From the NCBI GenBank assembly GCA_902572605.1, contig CACGGD010000001.1:159861-223860 (forward strand): 64,000 bases of DNA. The letters are read 5' to 3'. Positions 9,138 through 17,468 of the stretch are shown here, piece after piece. Below the pieces are notes generated by a model that saw nothing but the letters and a program-made list of their open reading frames with translations, had not been told where the DNA came from and made no database searches. The first letter of the stretch is position 1. Each line of letters opens with the position of its first letter. This DNA comes from an uncultured Pelagibacteraceae bacterium (GTDB lineage: Bacteria; Pseudomonadota; Alphaproteobacteria; Pelagibacterales; Pelagibacteraceae). The translations under genes were made by a program, and so were the position numbers.

Positions 9138-9329
9138 ATGATCGGAAAACTGGGAATTTTAATAACTATACTTTCTTTAGTCTTCCTATTTTTTATTGTT
9201 ATATCATTAGGAGCTGGGGCTTTCTCAAAAAAAGAAAAAAAACCTGAAATTAAAAAATACCTTAGGTCTATTTATTTTTTATTAGTAATAATTGCTCTCT
9301 TAGGATCAATACTCGTACTATTTCTTTAA
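9138..9329 (+). CDS. Small two-TM protein (HIG1/DUF2909-like)
   Basis: A 63-residue hairpin membrane protein with TM1 at residues about 4-28, a basic loop (KKEKKPEIKKYLRS) and TM2 at 44-62. This layout matches HIG1-domain and DUF2909 'twin-transmembrane' proteins, which are often encoded beside cytochrome c oxidase genes and, for Hig1, act as oxidase assembly or stability factors. It is the only plus-strand gene inside the cox cluster. TATAAT at 9124-9129 ends 8 bp before the ATG, so the mRNA could be leaderless. Family placement is from topology and context, not a strong motif. Confidence 0.65.
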   Translation: MIGKLGILITILSLVFLFFIVISLGAGAFSKKEKKPEIKKYLRSIYFLLVIIALLGSILVLFL

Positions 9330-9337
9330 ATTCAGTT

Positions 9338-10021
9338 TTAAGAAATTAATTCCTTACACCAAGCAATAACTGCATCATTAAAGACATAAACAACTAAAAA
9401 AAATACTAACCAAATAATTAGTAAAAACATCCAATAAAGAGATAAAGCTTCTACTTTATTCTTTTCATCTAAAATTTTTTTTTCATCTAATTTAAGAATT
9501 TGAGAACAAACTTTTCCCCAAAAGAATAAACCTCCTAGAAGATGAAGTCCATGAAGAGCAGTAAAAAAATAAAAAGAAGTAAAATATGAATTAGTAGAAA
9601 CAAATTTTCCATCTTCCATTAATTGAAACCACAATAATATTTGTCCTAATAAAAATAAATAACTCAATGCACCAACTTGAATTAGGTTTCTTTTTATTTT
9701 TGATGTTCTTTTGTTTTCTAAATCTTTTGTAATTTTTCTAAAAATATAAGCTACTAAAATTAAAACAAAACTATTAAACCAAAACAAATTTGGTTTAAAA
9801 AGAAACATTGTATCTTGGCCTCCAGGAATGGAATAAAGATAGGCAGTAACTATAAGACTGAAGAGTACAGTGCTCACTCCAAAAATTACAATTACGGCTG
9901 ATACATATGAGGAAACTCCTTTAAATGTACTGCCCACATGTTGATTGTCGATATTTACTTGATTTTCATCCCAAGGTTTCTCAATTAGTGCGCCAAATAA
10001 TTTCTTTATAATTTTAGACAT
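9338..10021 (-). CDS. Divergent heme-copper oxidase subunit III-like protein
   Basis: A 227-residue membrane protein with five likely helices after a 40-residue soluble N-terminus. The segment FYFFTALHGLHLLGGLFFW matches the helix with the conserved His in subunit III, and SLYWMFLLIIWLVFFLVVYV matches the last helix. It is clearly different from the coxC product at 5627-6334, so the cluster encodes two subunit III-like proteins. Alternative aa3 clusters such as rhizobial coxMNOP also carry a second subunit III-like gene. It starts 20 bp from the divergent sco1 gene. Whether it belongs to the same complex is inferred. Confidence 0.85.
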   Translation of the reverse strand: MSKIIKKLFGALIEKPWDENQVNIDNQHVGSTFKGVSSYVSAVIVIFGVSTVLFSLIVTAYLYSIPGGQDTMFLFKPNLFWFNSFVLILVAYIFRKITKDLENKRTSKIKRNLIQVGALSYLFLLGQILLWFQLMEDGKFVSTNSYFTSFYFFTALHGLHLLGGLFFWGKVCSQILKLDEKKILDEKNKVEALSLYWMFLLIIWLVFFLVVYVFNDAVIAWCKELIS

Positions 10022-10041
10022 AATGATTAACTATACCATTA

Positions 10042-10626
10042 ATGAAAATAAAAACATCTATATCAATTCTTATTGGTTGCTTAGTCATCTTTTTATTTAT
10101 CATGTTACCAATAATATTATCTGTTGAAGATAAAAAAGATGAATATGTCGCATCAATTAAAGGCTCTTCATTTTCGCTTAAGGATGTAAATAACAATACT
10201 ATTACTGAAAAATCTTTTGAAGGACAAGCTACAGCACTTTTTTTTGGTTTTACGAATTGTCCTGATGTATGTCCAATAACTTTAAACAAATTAGATTATA
10301 TTTCTAATGAACTTGAAAAAGAAAAGAAAAGTTTAAAAATATTTTTTATTAGCATTGATCCAAAAAGAGATACTCCGGATGTAATGAAAAATTATTTAAG
10401 CTCATTTGAAAATAAAATTGTTGGTATAACAGGAGAGTCTGAAAAAATTTTTCTTCTCTCAAAATCTTGGGGTATAAAAAGTGAAAAGATATTTTCAGAA
10501 GATGGAAGTTATACTGTAGATCATAGTTCACCAATTATTTTGTTGAAGAATGGAAAATATACTAGTCGTATTACCCATCATGATGATGTTGAAGAGTCTT
10601 TAAAGATAATAAAAAAAATTTTATAA
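10042..10626 (+). CDS. Sco1/SenC copper chaperone
   Basis: Thioredoxin-fold protein that delivers copper to the CuA site of oxidase subunit II. The N-terminal segment at residues 7-27 is a membrane anchor, leaving the domain in the periplasm. The copper ligands are present: Cys73 and Cys77 in NCPDVCP, and His161 in YTVDHSS; the DPKRDTP block is also typical. It lies next to the oxidase genes it would serve and diverges from the subunit III-like gene with only 20 bp between start codons. Its 3' end overlaps rsmE by 6 bp. No ctaG/cox11 is seen in the window. Confidence 0.95.
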   Translation: MKIKTSISILIGCLVIFLFIMLPIILSVEDKKDEYVASIKGSSFSLKDVNNNTITEKSFEGQATALFFGFTNCPDVCPITLNKLDYISNELEKEKKSLKIFFISIDPKRDTPDVMKNYLSSFENKIVGITGESEKIFLLSKSWGIKSEKIFSEDGSYTVDHSSPIILLKNGKYTSRITHHDDVEESLKIIKKIL

Positions 10627-11331
10627 GTCGAAAAAGTAGTTTATTAAAGAAAGTGCAGATATTGTAGCTGTTTCTGTTCTTAAAATATTATTTGAAAGAG
10701 AAAAAGAAATTGTATTTTTATTTTGTAAAATCATTTTTCTTTCATTAGGTGTAAAGTCGCCTTCAGGTCCAACAAGTAGGGTTTTTAAATTATCATCTTT
10801 TATGTCTTCTTTTTTTAATCTGTCTTTATTATTTATATCTGCAAAAAAAAGTTTATTAAAGCTGTTAAGTTGATTTAGAAAATCTTTTAGCCTGATTGTT
10901 TTGGATATTTCAGGTGGAATAAACTGATTTGATTGTTCAGTAGCTTCAATAACAATTTTTTTAGCCCTATCATGATTTAATTCTTTTATCTCCGTACGTT
11001 CAGATATAATTGGAGTAATTTTACTCACACCTAATTCAGTAGCTTTTTGTAAAATTATATCCATTGGATTTTTTTTAACCATACAAATAGCTAATTCAAT
11101 ACTTAAAGATTTTAAAGGTTCTTTTATTTTATTTAAAAACTTTACTTCAACTCTATCTTTTTCTAAAAAAATTACTTCGCTAGCCCACTCTCCTTCTTGG
11201 TTAAAAAAGTTTATATTTGAACCACGTTTCAATCTCATCACGTTAGCCACATAGTGTGTGTGTTCCTTTGAAAGAAGAGTAGTAGTATTTTTGCTTATAC
11301 TATTAGGATAATATAATCTAATGTTGCTCAT
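10621..11331 (-). CDS. rsmE: 16S rRNA (uracil1498-N3)-methyltransferase
   Basis: SPOUT-class methyltransferase that modifies U1498 of 16S rRNA. Family signs are MRLKRGSNINFFNQEGEW near the N-terminus, KKNPMDIILQKATELGVSKI, the cofactor-knot block LLVGPEGDFTPNE, and LRTETATISAL near the end. I place the start at ATG 11331 (MSNIRLYYP), giving 236 residues. The frame opens five codons earlier at 11346, but those codons lie in a palindromic operator-like sequence and do not resemble the family N-terminus. It converges with sco1 and diverges from the CDGSH gene. Confidence 0.93.
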   Translation of the reverse strand: MSNIRLYYPNSISKNTTTLLSKEHTHYVANVMRLKRGSNINFFNQEGEWASEVIFLEKDRVEVKFLNKIKEPLKSLSIELAICMVKKNPMDIILQKATELGVSKITPIISERTEIKELNHDRAKKIVIEATEQSNQFIPPEISKTIRLKDFLNQLNSFNKLFFADINNKDRLKKEDIKDDNLKTLLVGPEGDFTPNERKMILQNKNTISFSLSNNILRTETATISALSLINYFFDL

Positions 11332-11332
11332 A

Positions 11333-11348
11333 TATTGTATATACAATA
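11333..11348. promoter_or_regulatory. 16-bp perfect palindrome, candidate operator
   Basis: TATTGTATATACAATA is a perfect inverted repeat between the divergent rsmE and CDGSH-protein genes, abutting the chosen rsmE start. The core GT-N4-AC resembles sites of GntR-family regulators, but no such regulator is encoded in the window. Because the region is AT-rich, chance is possible, though 16 perfect bases with central GTATATAC are uncommon. Confidence 0.45.
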
Positions 11349-11385
11349 AAAACAGTTTTTAATTAATTATAAAAAAGGAATAGTC

Positions 11386-11622
11386 ATGCAAAAAGGAGAA
11401 AGAGCTGGAGACACTCCAATTGGAGTAGATGTTATTGAAGGTAAATCTTATTATTGGTGTAGTTGTGGAAAAAGTTCTAAACAACCATTTTGTGATGGAT
11501 CACATGATGGATCAAAATTTGGACCTATAACTTATAAAGCTGAACAATCGAAAAAGGTTTTCTTCTGCACTTGTAAACAAACCAATGATCCTCCTTTATG
11601 CGATGGTTCCCACAATAAATAA
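11386..11622 (+). CDS. CDGSH-type [2Fe-2S] protein with two clusters
   Basis: A 78-residue iron-sulfur protein with two CDGSH (mitoNEET-type) motifs. The first has Cys25, Cys27, Cys36 and His40 (WCSCGKS...FCDGSH) and the second has Cys61, Cys63, Cys72 and His76 (FCTCKQT...LCDGSH), each giving the 3Cys-1His ligand set. There is no membrane anchor, so it is soluble. These proteins are thought to act in redox sensing or Fe-S transfer. An AAGGA ribosome site lies about 8 bases before the ATG, and its stop overlaps the next gene's start by one base. Confidence 0.92.
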   Translation: MQKGERAGDTPIGVDVIEGKSYYWCSCGKSSKQPFCDGSHDGSKFGPITYKAEQSKKVFFCTCKQTNDPPLCDGSHNK

Positions 11623-12281
11623 TGAAAACTAAATCTATAATTTTTGATGCTTATGGAACATTATTTGATGTTAATTCTGCCGCTGAAAAATGCAAAGATA
11701 AAATTGGAGATAAGTGGGAAAGTTTTGCTAATTTCTGGAGAACTACTCAGCTAGAGTATACTTGGCTAAGAAGTTTAATGAAAAGACATAAAGATTTTTG
11801 GCAAGTTACTGAAGATAGTTTAGATAAATCAATGAAAGTTTATAAAATAGATATGGGTATGAAAAATGATCTATTGAGTCTTTATAAAGTTTTGTCTCCT
11901 TATCCTGAAGTTAAAAAAGTTTTAGAAGATTTAAAAAAGAAAAACGTTAAACTCGCAATATTATCAAATGGAACACCGTCTTTATTGAATGAATTGGTGC
12001 AAAACAATAATTTAAAAGATTTGTTTGAAGATCTTTTTTCGATTGAGGCTGTTAAAGTTTATAAACCCGACTCTAAGGTTTATGACCTACCTGTGCAAAA
12101 ATATAAAATTAAACCTCAAGAAATTACATTTTTAAGTGCTAATACTTGGGACGTTTCTGGAGCTGGAAACTATGGTTATAACTCTATTTGGGTAAACAGA
12201 AATAACTTGGTGTTTGATAATTTAGATTTTAAACCCAAAAATGAGATAAACAATTTAACGCAGTTACTAGATTTAATTTAA
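11622..12281 (+). CDS. Haloacid dehalogenase, type II (HAD superfamily)
   Basis: A 219-residue HAD hydrolase of the (S)-2-haloacid dehalogenase class. The nucleophile Asp9 is in FDAYGTLFDV, the motif II Ser is in LSNGTPSLL, the motif III Lys lies in VKVYKPDSKVY, and FLSANTWDVSGAGNYG is the type II dehalogenase block rather than the DD motif of phosphatases. It would release halide from small 2-haloacids by an ester intermediate. It is coupled to the CDGSH gene and followed by pirin and a quinone reductase, a cluster of stress or small-molecule genes. The true substrate is not shown by sequence. Confidence 0.88.
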   Translation: MKTKSIIFDAYGTLFDVNSAAEKCKDKIGDKWESFANFWRTTQLEYTWLRSLMKRHKDFWQVTEDSLDKSMKVYKIDMGMKNDLLSLYKVLSPYPEVKKVLEDLKKKNVKLAILSNGTPSLLNELVQNNNLKDLFEDLFSIEAVKVYKPDSKVYDLPVQKYKIKPQEITFLSANTWDVSGAGNYGYNSIWVNRNNLVFDNLDFKPKNEINNLTQLLDLI

Positions 12282-12296
12282 AGGTTAATATTTATT

Positions 12297-13139
12297 ATGT
12301 CAAAAATTGAGGTCAAAAAAATTATCAAGGCTATTGAAACATCGGATGGAGCTGGAGTAAAGTTAAAAAGAAGTATTGGAACTCCAGAGGCAGATTACAT
12401 CGACCCATTTTTGATGCTCGATGAATTTGGATCTGAAAATAAAGAGGATTATTTAGCAGGATTTCCTCCTCACCCTCATAGAGGAATAGAAACTGTAACT
12501 TATATGTTGCACGGTGAATTCGAACATGAAGATAGCACAGGCTCCAAAGGAAAGATGGAACCGGGAGATGTCCAATGGATGAAAACTGGAAGAGGTATAA
12601 TCCATTCAGAAATGCCTGCTATGACAGGAGGTAAACTCCTAGGTTTTCAGCTCTGGATTAACATGCCAGCAAAGTTTAAAAAAAATAAACCTGAATATCT
12701 CTACATAAAAGGTAAAGAACTTGGAGTTCACAAAGATGATGAAAAGTTAGTGAAAATTATAGCAGGAAAATATGAAAAAGCTGAAGGTCCTCAAACAAAT
12801 CATAACGTAGAACCAATTTATTTTCATATTGTTTTAAATGAAAAAAAAGAATTTAAATGTAAAATACCTGAAGGTCATAATTCTTTTATTTATTTGTTAA
12901 GAGGAGAATTACAAATTGGAGAAAAAGAACATAATAAAACTAGTGACTCTAATCTTATTATACTTGAAAAAGGCAATAGACTTACAGTAAAAGCAAATAA
13001 AAAAACTGAATTTCTTTTTATCGCTGGTAAGCCAATTGGAGAGCCAATCGCTAGAGGTGGTCCATTTGTCATGAATACAAAAGCTGAAATACTTGAGGCT
13101 ATTCAAGACTATAATAATGGAACATTTGCTAAATATTAA
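12297..13139 (+). CDS. Pirin family protein
   Basis: A bicupin non-heme iron protein of 280 residues. All four metal ligands of the N-terminal cupin are present: His59 and His61 in PPHPHRGIETV, and His103 and Glu105 in GRGIIHSEMP. The C-terminal cupin contains NSFIYLLRGE and ends with GGPFVMNT, a pirin signature. Some bacterial pirins have quercetinase-like dioxygenase activity or regulate metabolic enzymes; which applies here is unknown. It is 15 bp after the dehalogenase gene and 24 bp before the quinone reductase gene, so one operon is likely. Confidence 0.93.
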   Translation: MSKIEVKKIIKAIETSDGAGVKLKRSIGTPEADYIDPFLMLDEFGSENKEDYLAGFPPHPHRGIETVTYMLHGEFEHEDSTGSKGKMEPGDVQWMKTGRGIIHSEMPAMTGGKLLGFQLWINMPAKFKKNKPEYLYIKGKELGVHKDDEKLVKIIAGKYEKAEGPQTNHNVEPIYFHIVLNEKKEFKCKIPEGHNSFIYLLRGELQIGEKEHNKTSDSNLIILEKGNRLTVKANKKTEFLFIAGKPIGEPIARGGPFVMNTKAEILEAIQDYNNGTFAKY

Positions 13140-13163
13140 AAGTTAAAGTACGTTTCTCTAAAA

Positions 13164-14138
13164 ATGCCTAAATCAATAATTATTAAAAAAAATGGTGGAC
13201 CTGAAGTCTTGGAACTTCAAGATGTAGATATTAAATCACCTGGCCCAGATGAAATAAAAGTCACCAATATTGCAATAGGTTTAAATTATATTGATACTTA
13301 TCATAGATCAGGATTATATCCTTTACCTTTGCCAAGCGGCATTGGATTAGAAGCAGCTGGAAAAGTTGATGAAGTTGGTTCAAATGTTACTGAGTTTAAT
13401 AAAGGAGATAATATTGCTTATGCCTCTATGCCTATAGGTGCATACTCTCAACAAAGAATAATTCCAGCTAAAATTGCAGTTAAAATACCAGAAGAGATTT
13501 CTCATAAATTAGCAGCAACATTAATGACAAAAGGTTTAACTACTAATTATCTGCTAACCAAAACTTATCAACTTAAAGCAAATGAAGTTATTTTATTTCA
13601 TGCTGCAGCTGGTGGCGTTGGTCAAATATTTGCTCAATGGGCTAAAAGTATAGGGGCAAAAGTTATTGGCACAGTAGGTTCAGATGAAAAGATTGAAATA
13701 GCAAAAGCTAATGGATACGAACATGTTATTAATTATTCAAAAGATGATTTTGCAAAAGAGGTAATGAAATTGACGAATAACATTGGCGTTTCAGCTGTTT
13801 TTGATGGCGTCGGAAAAAATACTTTTAAAGGGTCGATTGCGTGCTTAAAACCAAGGGGTATGCTGGTAAGTTTTGGAAATGCCTCCGGACCTTTAGATCT
13901 TGTAAACGTTCCTAAAGATATTCAGTCGAAAAGTCTTTTCTTAACAAGACCAACCATTGGACATTATTTCACTAATAGAAAGGAGATTCAGAAAGGTGCT
14001 GATGAGATTTTTGAAAAAATTAAATTTGGAAAGATAAAAATAAAAATATTTAAAGAATACAAATTAAGTGAAGCAAAAGAAGCTCACCAAGATTTAGAAT
14101 CCAGACAATTGACGGGACCAGCCATACTAATTCCCTAA
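13164..14138 (+). CDS. qor: NADPH:quinone oxidoreductase, zinc-free MDR family
   Basis: A 324-residue medium-chain reductase of the Qor type, expected to reduce quinones with NADPH. The N-terminal GroES-like part has NYIDTYHRSGLYPLPLPSGIG and GLEAAGKVDEVG. The nucleotide-binding block is HAAAGGVGQIFAQWAKSIGAKVIG (about residues 146-169). The catalytic and structural zinc ligands of alcohol dehydrogenases are absent, as expected for this branch. Its stop overlaps the start of the DUF1289 gene by one base. Confidence 0.93.
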   Translation: MPKSIIIKKNGGPEVLELQDVDIKSPGPDEIKVTNIAIGLNYIDTYHRSGLYPLPLPSGIGLEAAGKVDEVGSNVTEFNKGDNIAYASMPIGAYSQQRIIPAKIAVKIPEEISHKLAATLMTKGLTTNYLLTKTYQLKANEVILFHAAAGGVGQIFAQWAKSIGAKVIGTVGSDEKIEIAKANGYEHVINYSKDDFAKEVMKLTNNIGVSAVFDGVGKNTFKGSIACLKPRGMLVSFGNASGPLDLVNVPKDIQSKSLFLTRPTIGHYFTNRKEIQKGADEIFEKIKFGKIKIKIFKEYKLSEAKEAHQDLESRQLTGPAILIP

Positions 14139-14401
14139 TGGAAAATAAAGTAATATCTCCTTGTATCAGTATTTGCAAAAATGATCCTGTAACTGGTTAT
14201 TGTTATGGATGTGCAAGAACCATCGAAGAAAAAAAAATATGGAAAAATGAAAATACAAAAGAAGAATGGAAAATTAAAAACTTAGAAGAAATAACCTCAA
14301 GAATGAAAGGGTGGCAATTAGAGACTTTTAAAGAGTCTTATAAATATAAGCTAAAAAATGGCATATCATTAGTCAAAAAAAAACTTCAGGAAAAAAATTA
14401 A
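14138..14401 (+). CDS. DUF1289 family protein
   Basis: An 87-residue protein with the four-cysteine N-terminal pattern of DUF1289: Cys9 and Cys13 in SPCISICKND, and Cys22 and Cys25 in GYCYGCARTIEE. The cysteines probably bind a metal. The rest is basic and lacks known motifs; it is longer at the C-terminus than the short family core. Members are common beside oxidoreductases in proteobacteria but have no firmly known role. The start overlaps the end of qor by one base. Confidence 0.88.
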   Translation: MENKVISPCISICKNDPVTGYCYGCARTIEEKKIWKNENTKEEWKIKNLEEITSRMKGWQLETFKESYKYKLKNGISLVKKKLQEKN

Positions 14402-14402
14402 A

Positions 14403-14813
14403 TTATAAATCTTTATTCATTGAGTGCATATCACTTAAATGAAATTTTAGAGCCTGATTGGAAAGTCTTATTTCTTGTAAAAATAAAAAAATGGAAATTA
14501 TCATACAAACACAACATGCAGCGAAATTTAATCGGGCCACTTGCAAGGTATTGATGTAAAGCATTAAAACAGTTGTCATATTAAAAAGAAATCCAAAAGC
14601 ACCAAAACCCATAACATATTTTAGTAAATTTGCTCGTTTGTTTAAAACATGTAATTGATTTTCCCATTCGGGAGGAGTTTTTTTTTCAAATGTATACTGA
14701 TCGTGTATCTGTCTAATAAGAGCGCTTAGTGTATGAAACCTATTACTATACATAGTCATCATTAGAGGTATGGCTGGAAACATTAAGGCTGCAACTGTGT
14801 AATCTATATCCAT
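14403..14813 (-). CDS. DUF2721 family membrane protein
   Basis: A 136-residue membrane protein. The N-terminal helix (PAIPLMMTMYSNRFHTLSALIRQIHDQY) is followed by a charged segment and two hydrophobic helices at about residues 65-85 and 92-113. The pattern 'RFxxLxxlIRxLhxxy' after the first helix is the DUF2721 signature. Function is unknown. It converges with the DUF1289 gene with no room for a terminator and diverges from ubiA across a 54 bp gap that must hold promoters for both sides. Confidence 0.85.
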   Translation of the reverse strand: MDIDYTVAALMFPAIPLMMTMYSNRFHTLSALIRQIHDQYTFEKKTPPEWENQLHVLNKRANLLKYVMGFGAFGFLFNMTTVLMLYINTLQVARLNFAACCVCMIISIFLFLQEIRLSNQALKFHLSDMHSMNKDL

Positions 14814-14867
14814 AGCGAATCAAATTGATTATGTAGATAGTGTTTGATATTTACAAGTCATATTTTC

Positions 14868-15722
14868 ATGGAACATTTAAGAATTTTTATAGAATTAACA
14901 AGATTAAATAAGCCAATAGGCTTTATGCTTTTATTCTGGCCTTGTTCTTGGGGATTAGCTTATGCGTATGGTATTGATGAAAATTTAAATATTTTTTTAT
15001 ACTACATTTTATTATTTTTTTTAGGTTCTGTCTTAATGAGAAGTGCTGGATGTATATTTAATGATATTGTAGATAAAGATTTCGATAAAAAAGTTCAAAG
15101 AACAAAGCTTAGACCGATAGCTTGTGGAAAGATTTCTATTAAACAATCTATTTTTTATATTTTGTTCCTTTGTTTAATAGCTTTTTTAATTTTAATTCAA
15201 TTTAATCTTAAAACAATCTATTTGGGTCTTGGATCAATGTTGTTAGCTTTTTCTTATCCGTTTATGAAAAGAATAACATTCTGGCCGCAATTATTTCTAG
15301 GGTTAACATTTAACTGGGGTATGATAATGGGTTATACAGCGATATTAGATCAAATCTCATTTGAAATTGTCATACTTTATTTATCAGCCATATTTTGGAC
15401 ATTGGGTTATGACACCATTTATGGGGTACAGGATATAGCAGATGATGAAATTATAGGCATAAAATCTACTGCTATAAAATTTAAAGGAAATATAAAATTA
15501 TTTGTTGGAACATGTTACCTGATTACTTTTTTATTACTAATCTATTTATTCAAAAAAAATATAGGGATTAATTTATCAACTTTTTTTATTCTAATGTTTT
15601 CATTGAGCTTAATTTATCAAATAAAAATTTTTAGTAAGAGTAATGACGTTAATTGTCTTAAAGCTTTTAAAATAAATAATTACTCAGGTCTTTTTATTTT
15701 CACAACAATTCTTTTCTCCTAA
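14868..15722 (+). CDS. ubiA: 4-hydroxybenzoate polyprenyltransferase
   Basis: Membrane enzyme that joins a polyprenyl chain to 4-hydroxybenzoate in ubiquinone synthesis. Two Asp-rich substrate sites are visible: NDIVDKDFDKKVQRT with RPIACGKIS, and YDTIYGVQDIADDEIIGIKS. About eight to nine membrane segments are present. I choose ATG 14868 (MEHLRIFIELTRLNKPIG), giving 284 residues; a TTG at 14844 would add eight residues without family support. It heads the plus-strand run that continues with LPS genes, only 3 bp before msbA. Confidence 0.95.
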   Translation: MEHLRIFIELTRLNKPIGFMLLFWPCSWGLAYAYGIDENLNIFLYYILLFFLGSVLMRSAGCIFNDIVDKDFDKKVQRTKLRPIACGKISIKQSIFYILFLCLIAFLILIQFNLKTIYLGLGSMLLAFSYPFMKRITFWPQLFLGLTFNWGMIMGYTAILDQISFEIVILYLSAIFWTLGYDTIYGVQDIADDEIIGIKSTAIKFKGNIKLFVGTCYLITFLLLIYLFKKNIGINLSTFFILMFSLSLIYQIKIFSKSNDVNCLKAFKINNYSGLFIFTTILFS

Positions 15723-15725
15723 ATT

Positions 15726-17468
15726 ATGAAATTTGAAGAATTAAAACTCATTCTAACAAGGCTTTATAAAGAACATGTGCGATTTCACTTAAAGAGAATA
15801 TTTCTATGTTTAATCTTATCCATACTTATTGCTGGAACGACCTCTGCAATTGCTTGGTTACTTGATCCAGCGGTCAAAAAAATATTTATTGACAAGAATC
15901 AAACACTTGCTTGGTTAATACCTATTGCAATAATTTTAACATTTGCAACAAAAGGACTATCTCTTTATTTCGCTAGAATAAATATTAATATTGTTGGTCA
16001 AACAATTGCGGGGGAATTACAAAAAAAAATTGCCAAATCAATTTTATTTTCTGATGTTCAAACTTTAGATGCGAGACATTCAGGAAAATATATTTCAAAT
16101 ATACAATTTGATTCTGCTCAGGTGTCATACCTTGTTAGCACCGGAGTGTTAAACTTAATGAAAGATTCTTTTTCTGTTGTTTTATTGGTTGGACTTATGT
16201 TTTATCAAAACTGGAAATTAGCCTCTTTTGCAGTCTTTATGATTCCTCTCGCTGGAGGATTTGCAAAAAATTTAGGAAAACAAGTTGGAAAAGCTACTAC
16301 AAAAGCTAGTAAATCATCTGGAAAGTTAGTTTCTTTTTTAGCTGATATTTTAAGGGGATCTAGAATGATTAGAATTTTTCAAAAAGAAGATCAAGAAAAT
16401 GAAAATGCTCAAAATGTAATTACAGATTTAGTAAATAAAAATATTAAAATCGGCGCAATTATGTTGAGAGCTACTCCTATTATGGAAGTTTTAACAGGAA
16501 TTATGATAGCGGGTTTTATTTTTTTCTCGGGAAAATTAATTAATTCAGGTGAACTAGGGCTTAATAATTTTTTTTCTTTTTTGGCGGCAATGATGTTAGC
16601 TTATCAACCAATTAGATCTCTGGCTACGATTAATATGGTAGCTTATCAAGGAGCAGCAGCAACAAAAAGAATATATACTATAGTTGATAAACCAATAAGA
16701 ATAAAAAATGAAGATCATCTCCCTGATCTTCAAATTAAAGATTGTAATATAGCATTTGAAAATGTGAGTTTTAAATATGAAACTACAGAAGAAAAAGCTG
16801 TAAAGAATATTGATTTACAAATAGAGGGGAACAAAGTTACTGCTCTGGTTGGCAGAAGCGGTGCTGGGAAAAGTACTATAATTAATCTTTTACCAAGATT
16901 TTATGATCCACAAGAAGGTGAAATTAAAATAGATAATCAAAATATAAAAAAAATAAACCTGAAATCTTTAAGAGGTAAAATATCTTTAGTGAGCCAGGAT
17001 GTTATTTTATTTGACGATACTATTAAAAATAATATTGCTTATGCGGACTCTTCGGCAACACAAAAAGATGTTGAAGAGGCTTGTAAATTTGCTGCTGCTG
17101 ATGAATTTATTGAAAAACTACCCAATAAATATGATACCCTTGTGGGAGAAAACGGAGTAAGGCTTTCTGGAGGGCAAAAGCAAAGAATTTCTATAGCAAG
17201 AGCGATTCTTAAAAAGTCTCAGATAATACTATTAGATGAAGCTACTTCTTCTTTAGATACAAAGTCTGAGAGTATAGTTCAAAATGCAATAAATAATCTA
17301 ATAAGAGGAAGGACTACGATAGTCATTGCACACAGAATGTCGACTATTCATAACTCAGATAAAATATTTTTGTTAGAAAATGGAAAAATAATAAATTCTG
17401 GTAATCATGAATATCTCATCAGCAATAGTGAAAAATATAAATCTTTATACAAAAACCAACTAAAGTAA
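15726..17468 (+). CDS. msbA: Lipid A export ABC transporter (MsbA-type half transporter)
   Basis: Inner-membrane flippase with one exporter-type membrane domain (residues 1 to about 325, six helices) fused to an ATPase domain. The ATPase shows Walker A GRSGAGKST, the Q-loop, the signature LSGGQKQR, Walker B IILLDEATSSLD and the H-loop IAHRMST. Half transporters of this kind can move many lipids or peptides, but the position directly upstream of waaA, lpxK and an lpxL-like gene argues for lipid A-core as substrate. The stop is immediately followed by the waaA ATG. Confidence 0.93.
   Translation: MKFEELKLILTRLYKEHVRFHLKRIFLCLILSILIAGTTSAIAWLLDPAVKKIFIDKNQTLAWLIPIAIILTFATKGLSLYFARININIVGQTIAGELQKKIAKSILFSDVQTLDARHSGKYISNIQFDSAQVSYLVSTGVLNLMKDSFSVVLLVGLMFYQNWKLASFAVFMIPLAGGFAKNLGKQVGKATTKASKSSGKLVSFLADILRGSRMIRIFQKEDQENENAQNVITDLVNKNIKIGAIMLRATPIMEVLTGIMIAGFIFFSGKLINSGELGLNNFFSFLAAMMLAYQPIRSLATINMVAYQGAAATKRIYTIVDKPIRIKNEDHLPDLQIKDCNIAFENVSFKYETTEEKAVKNIDLQIEGNKVTALVGRSGAGKSTIINLLPRFYDPQEGEIKIDNQNIKKINLKSLRGKISLVSQDVILFDDTIKNNIAYADSSATQKDVEEACKFAAADEFIEKLPNKYDTLVGENGVRLSGGQKQRISIARAILKKSQIILLDEATSSLDTKSESIVQNAINNLIRGRTTIVIAHRMSTIHNSDKIFLLENGKIINSGNHEYLISNSEKYKSLYKNQLK

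Noticed and set aside
10014-10289. Minus-strand open frame opposite the start of sco1
   Set aside because: It lies antisense to well-conserved SenC codons and does not resemble any protein family.
12890-13106. Two minus-strand open frames within pirin
   Set aside because: Pirin motifs are intact through this region, so these are antisense shadows.
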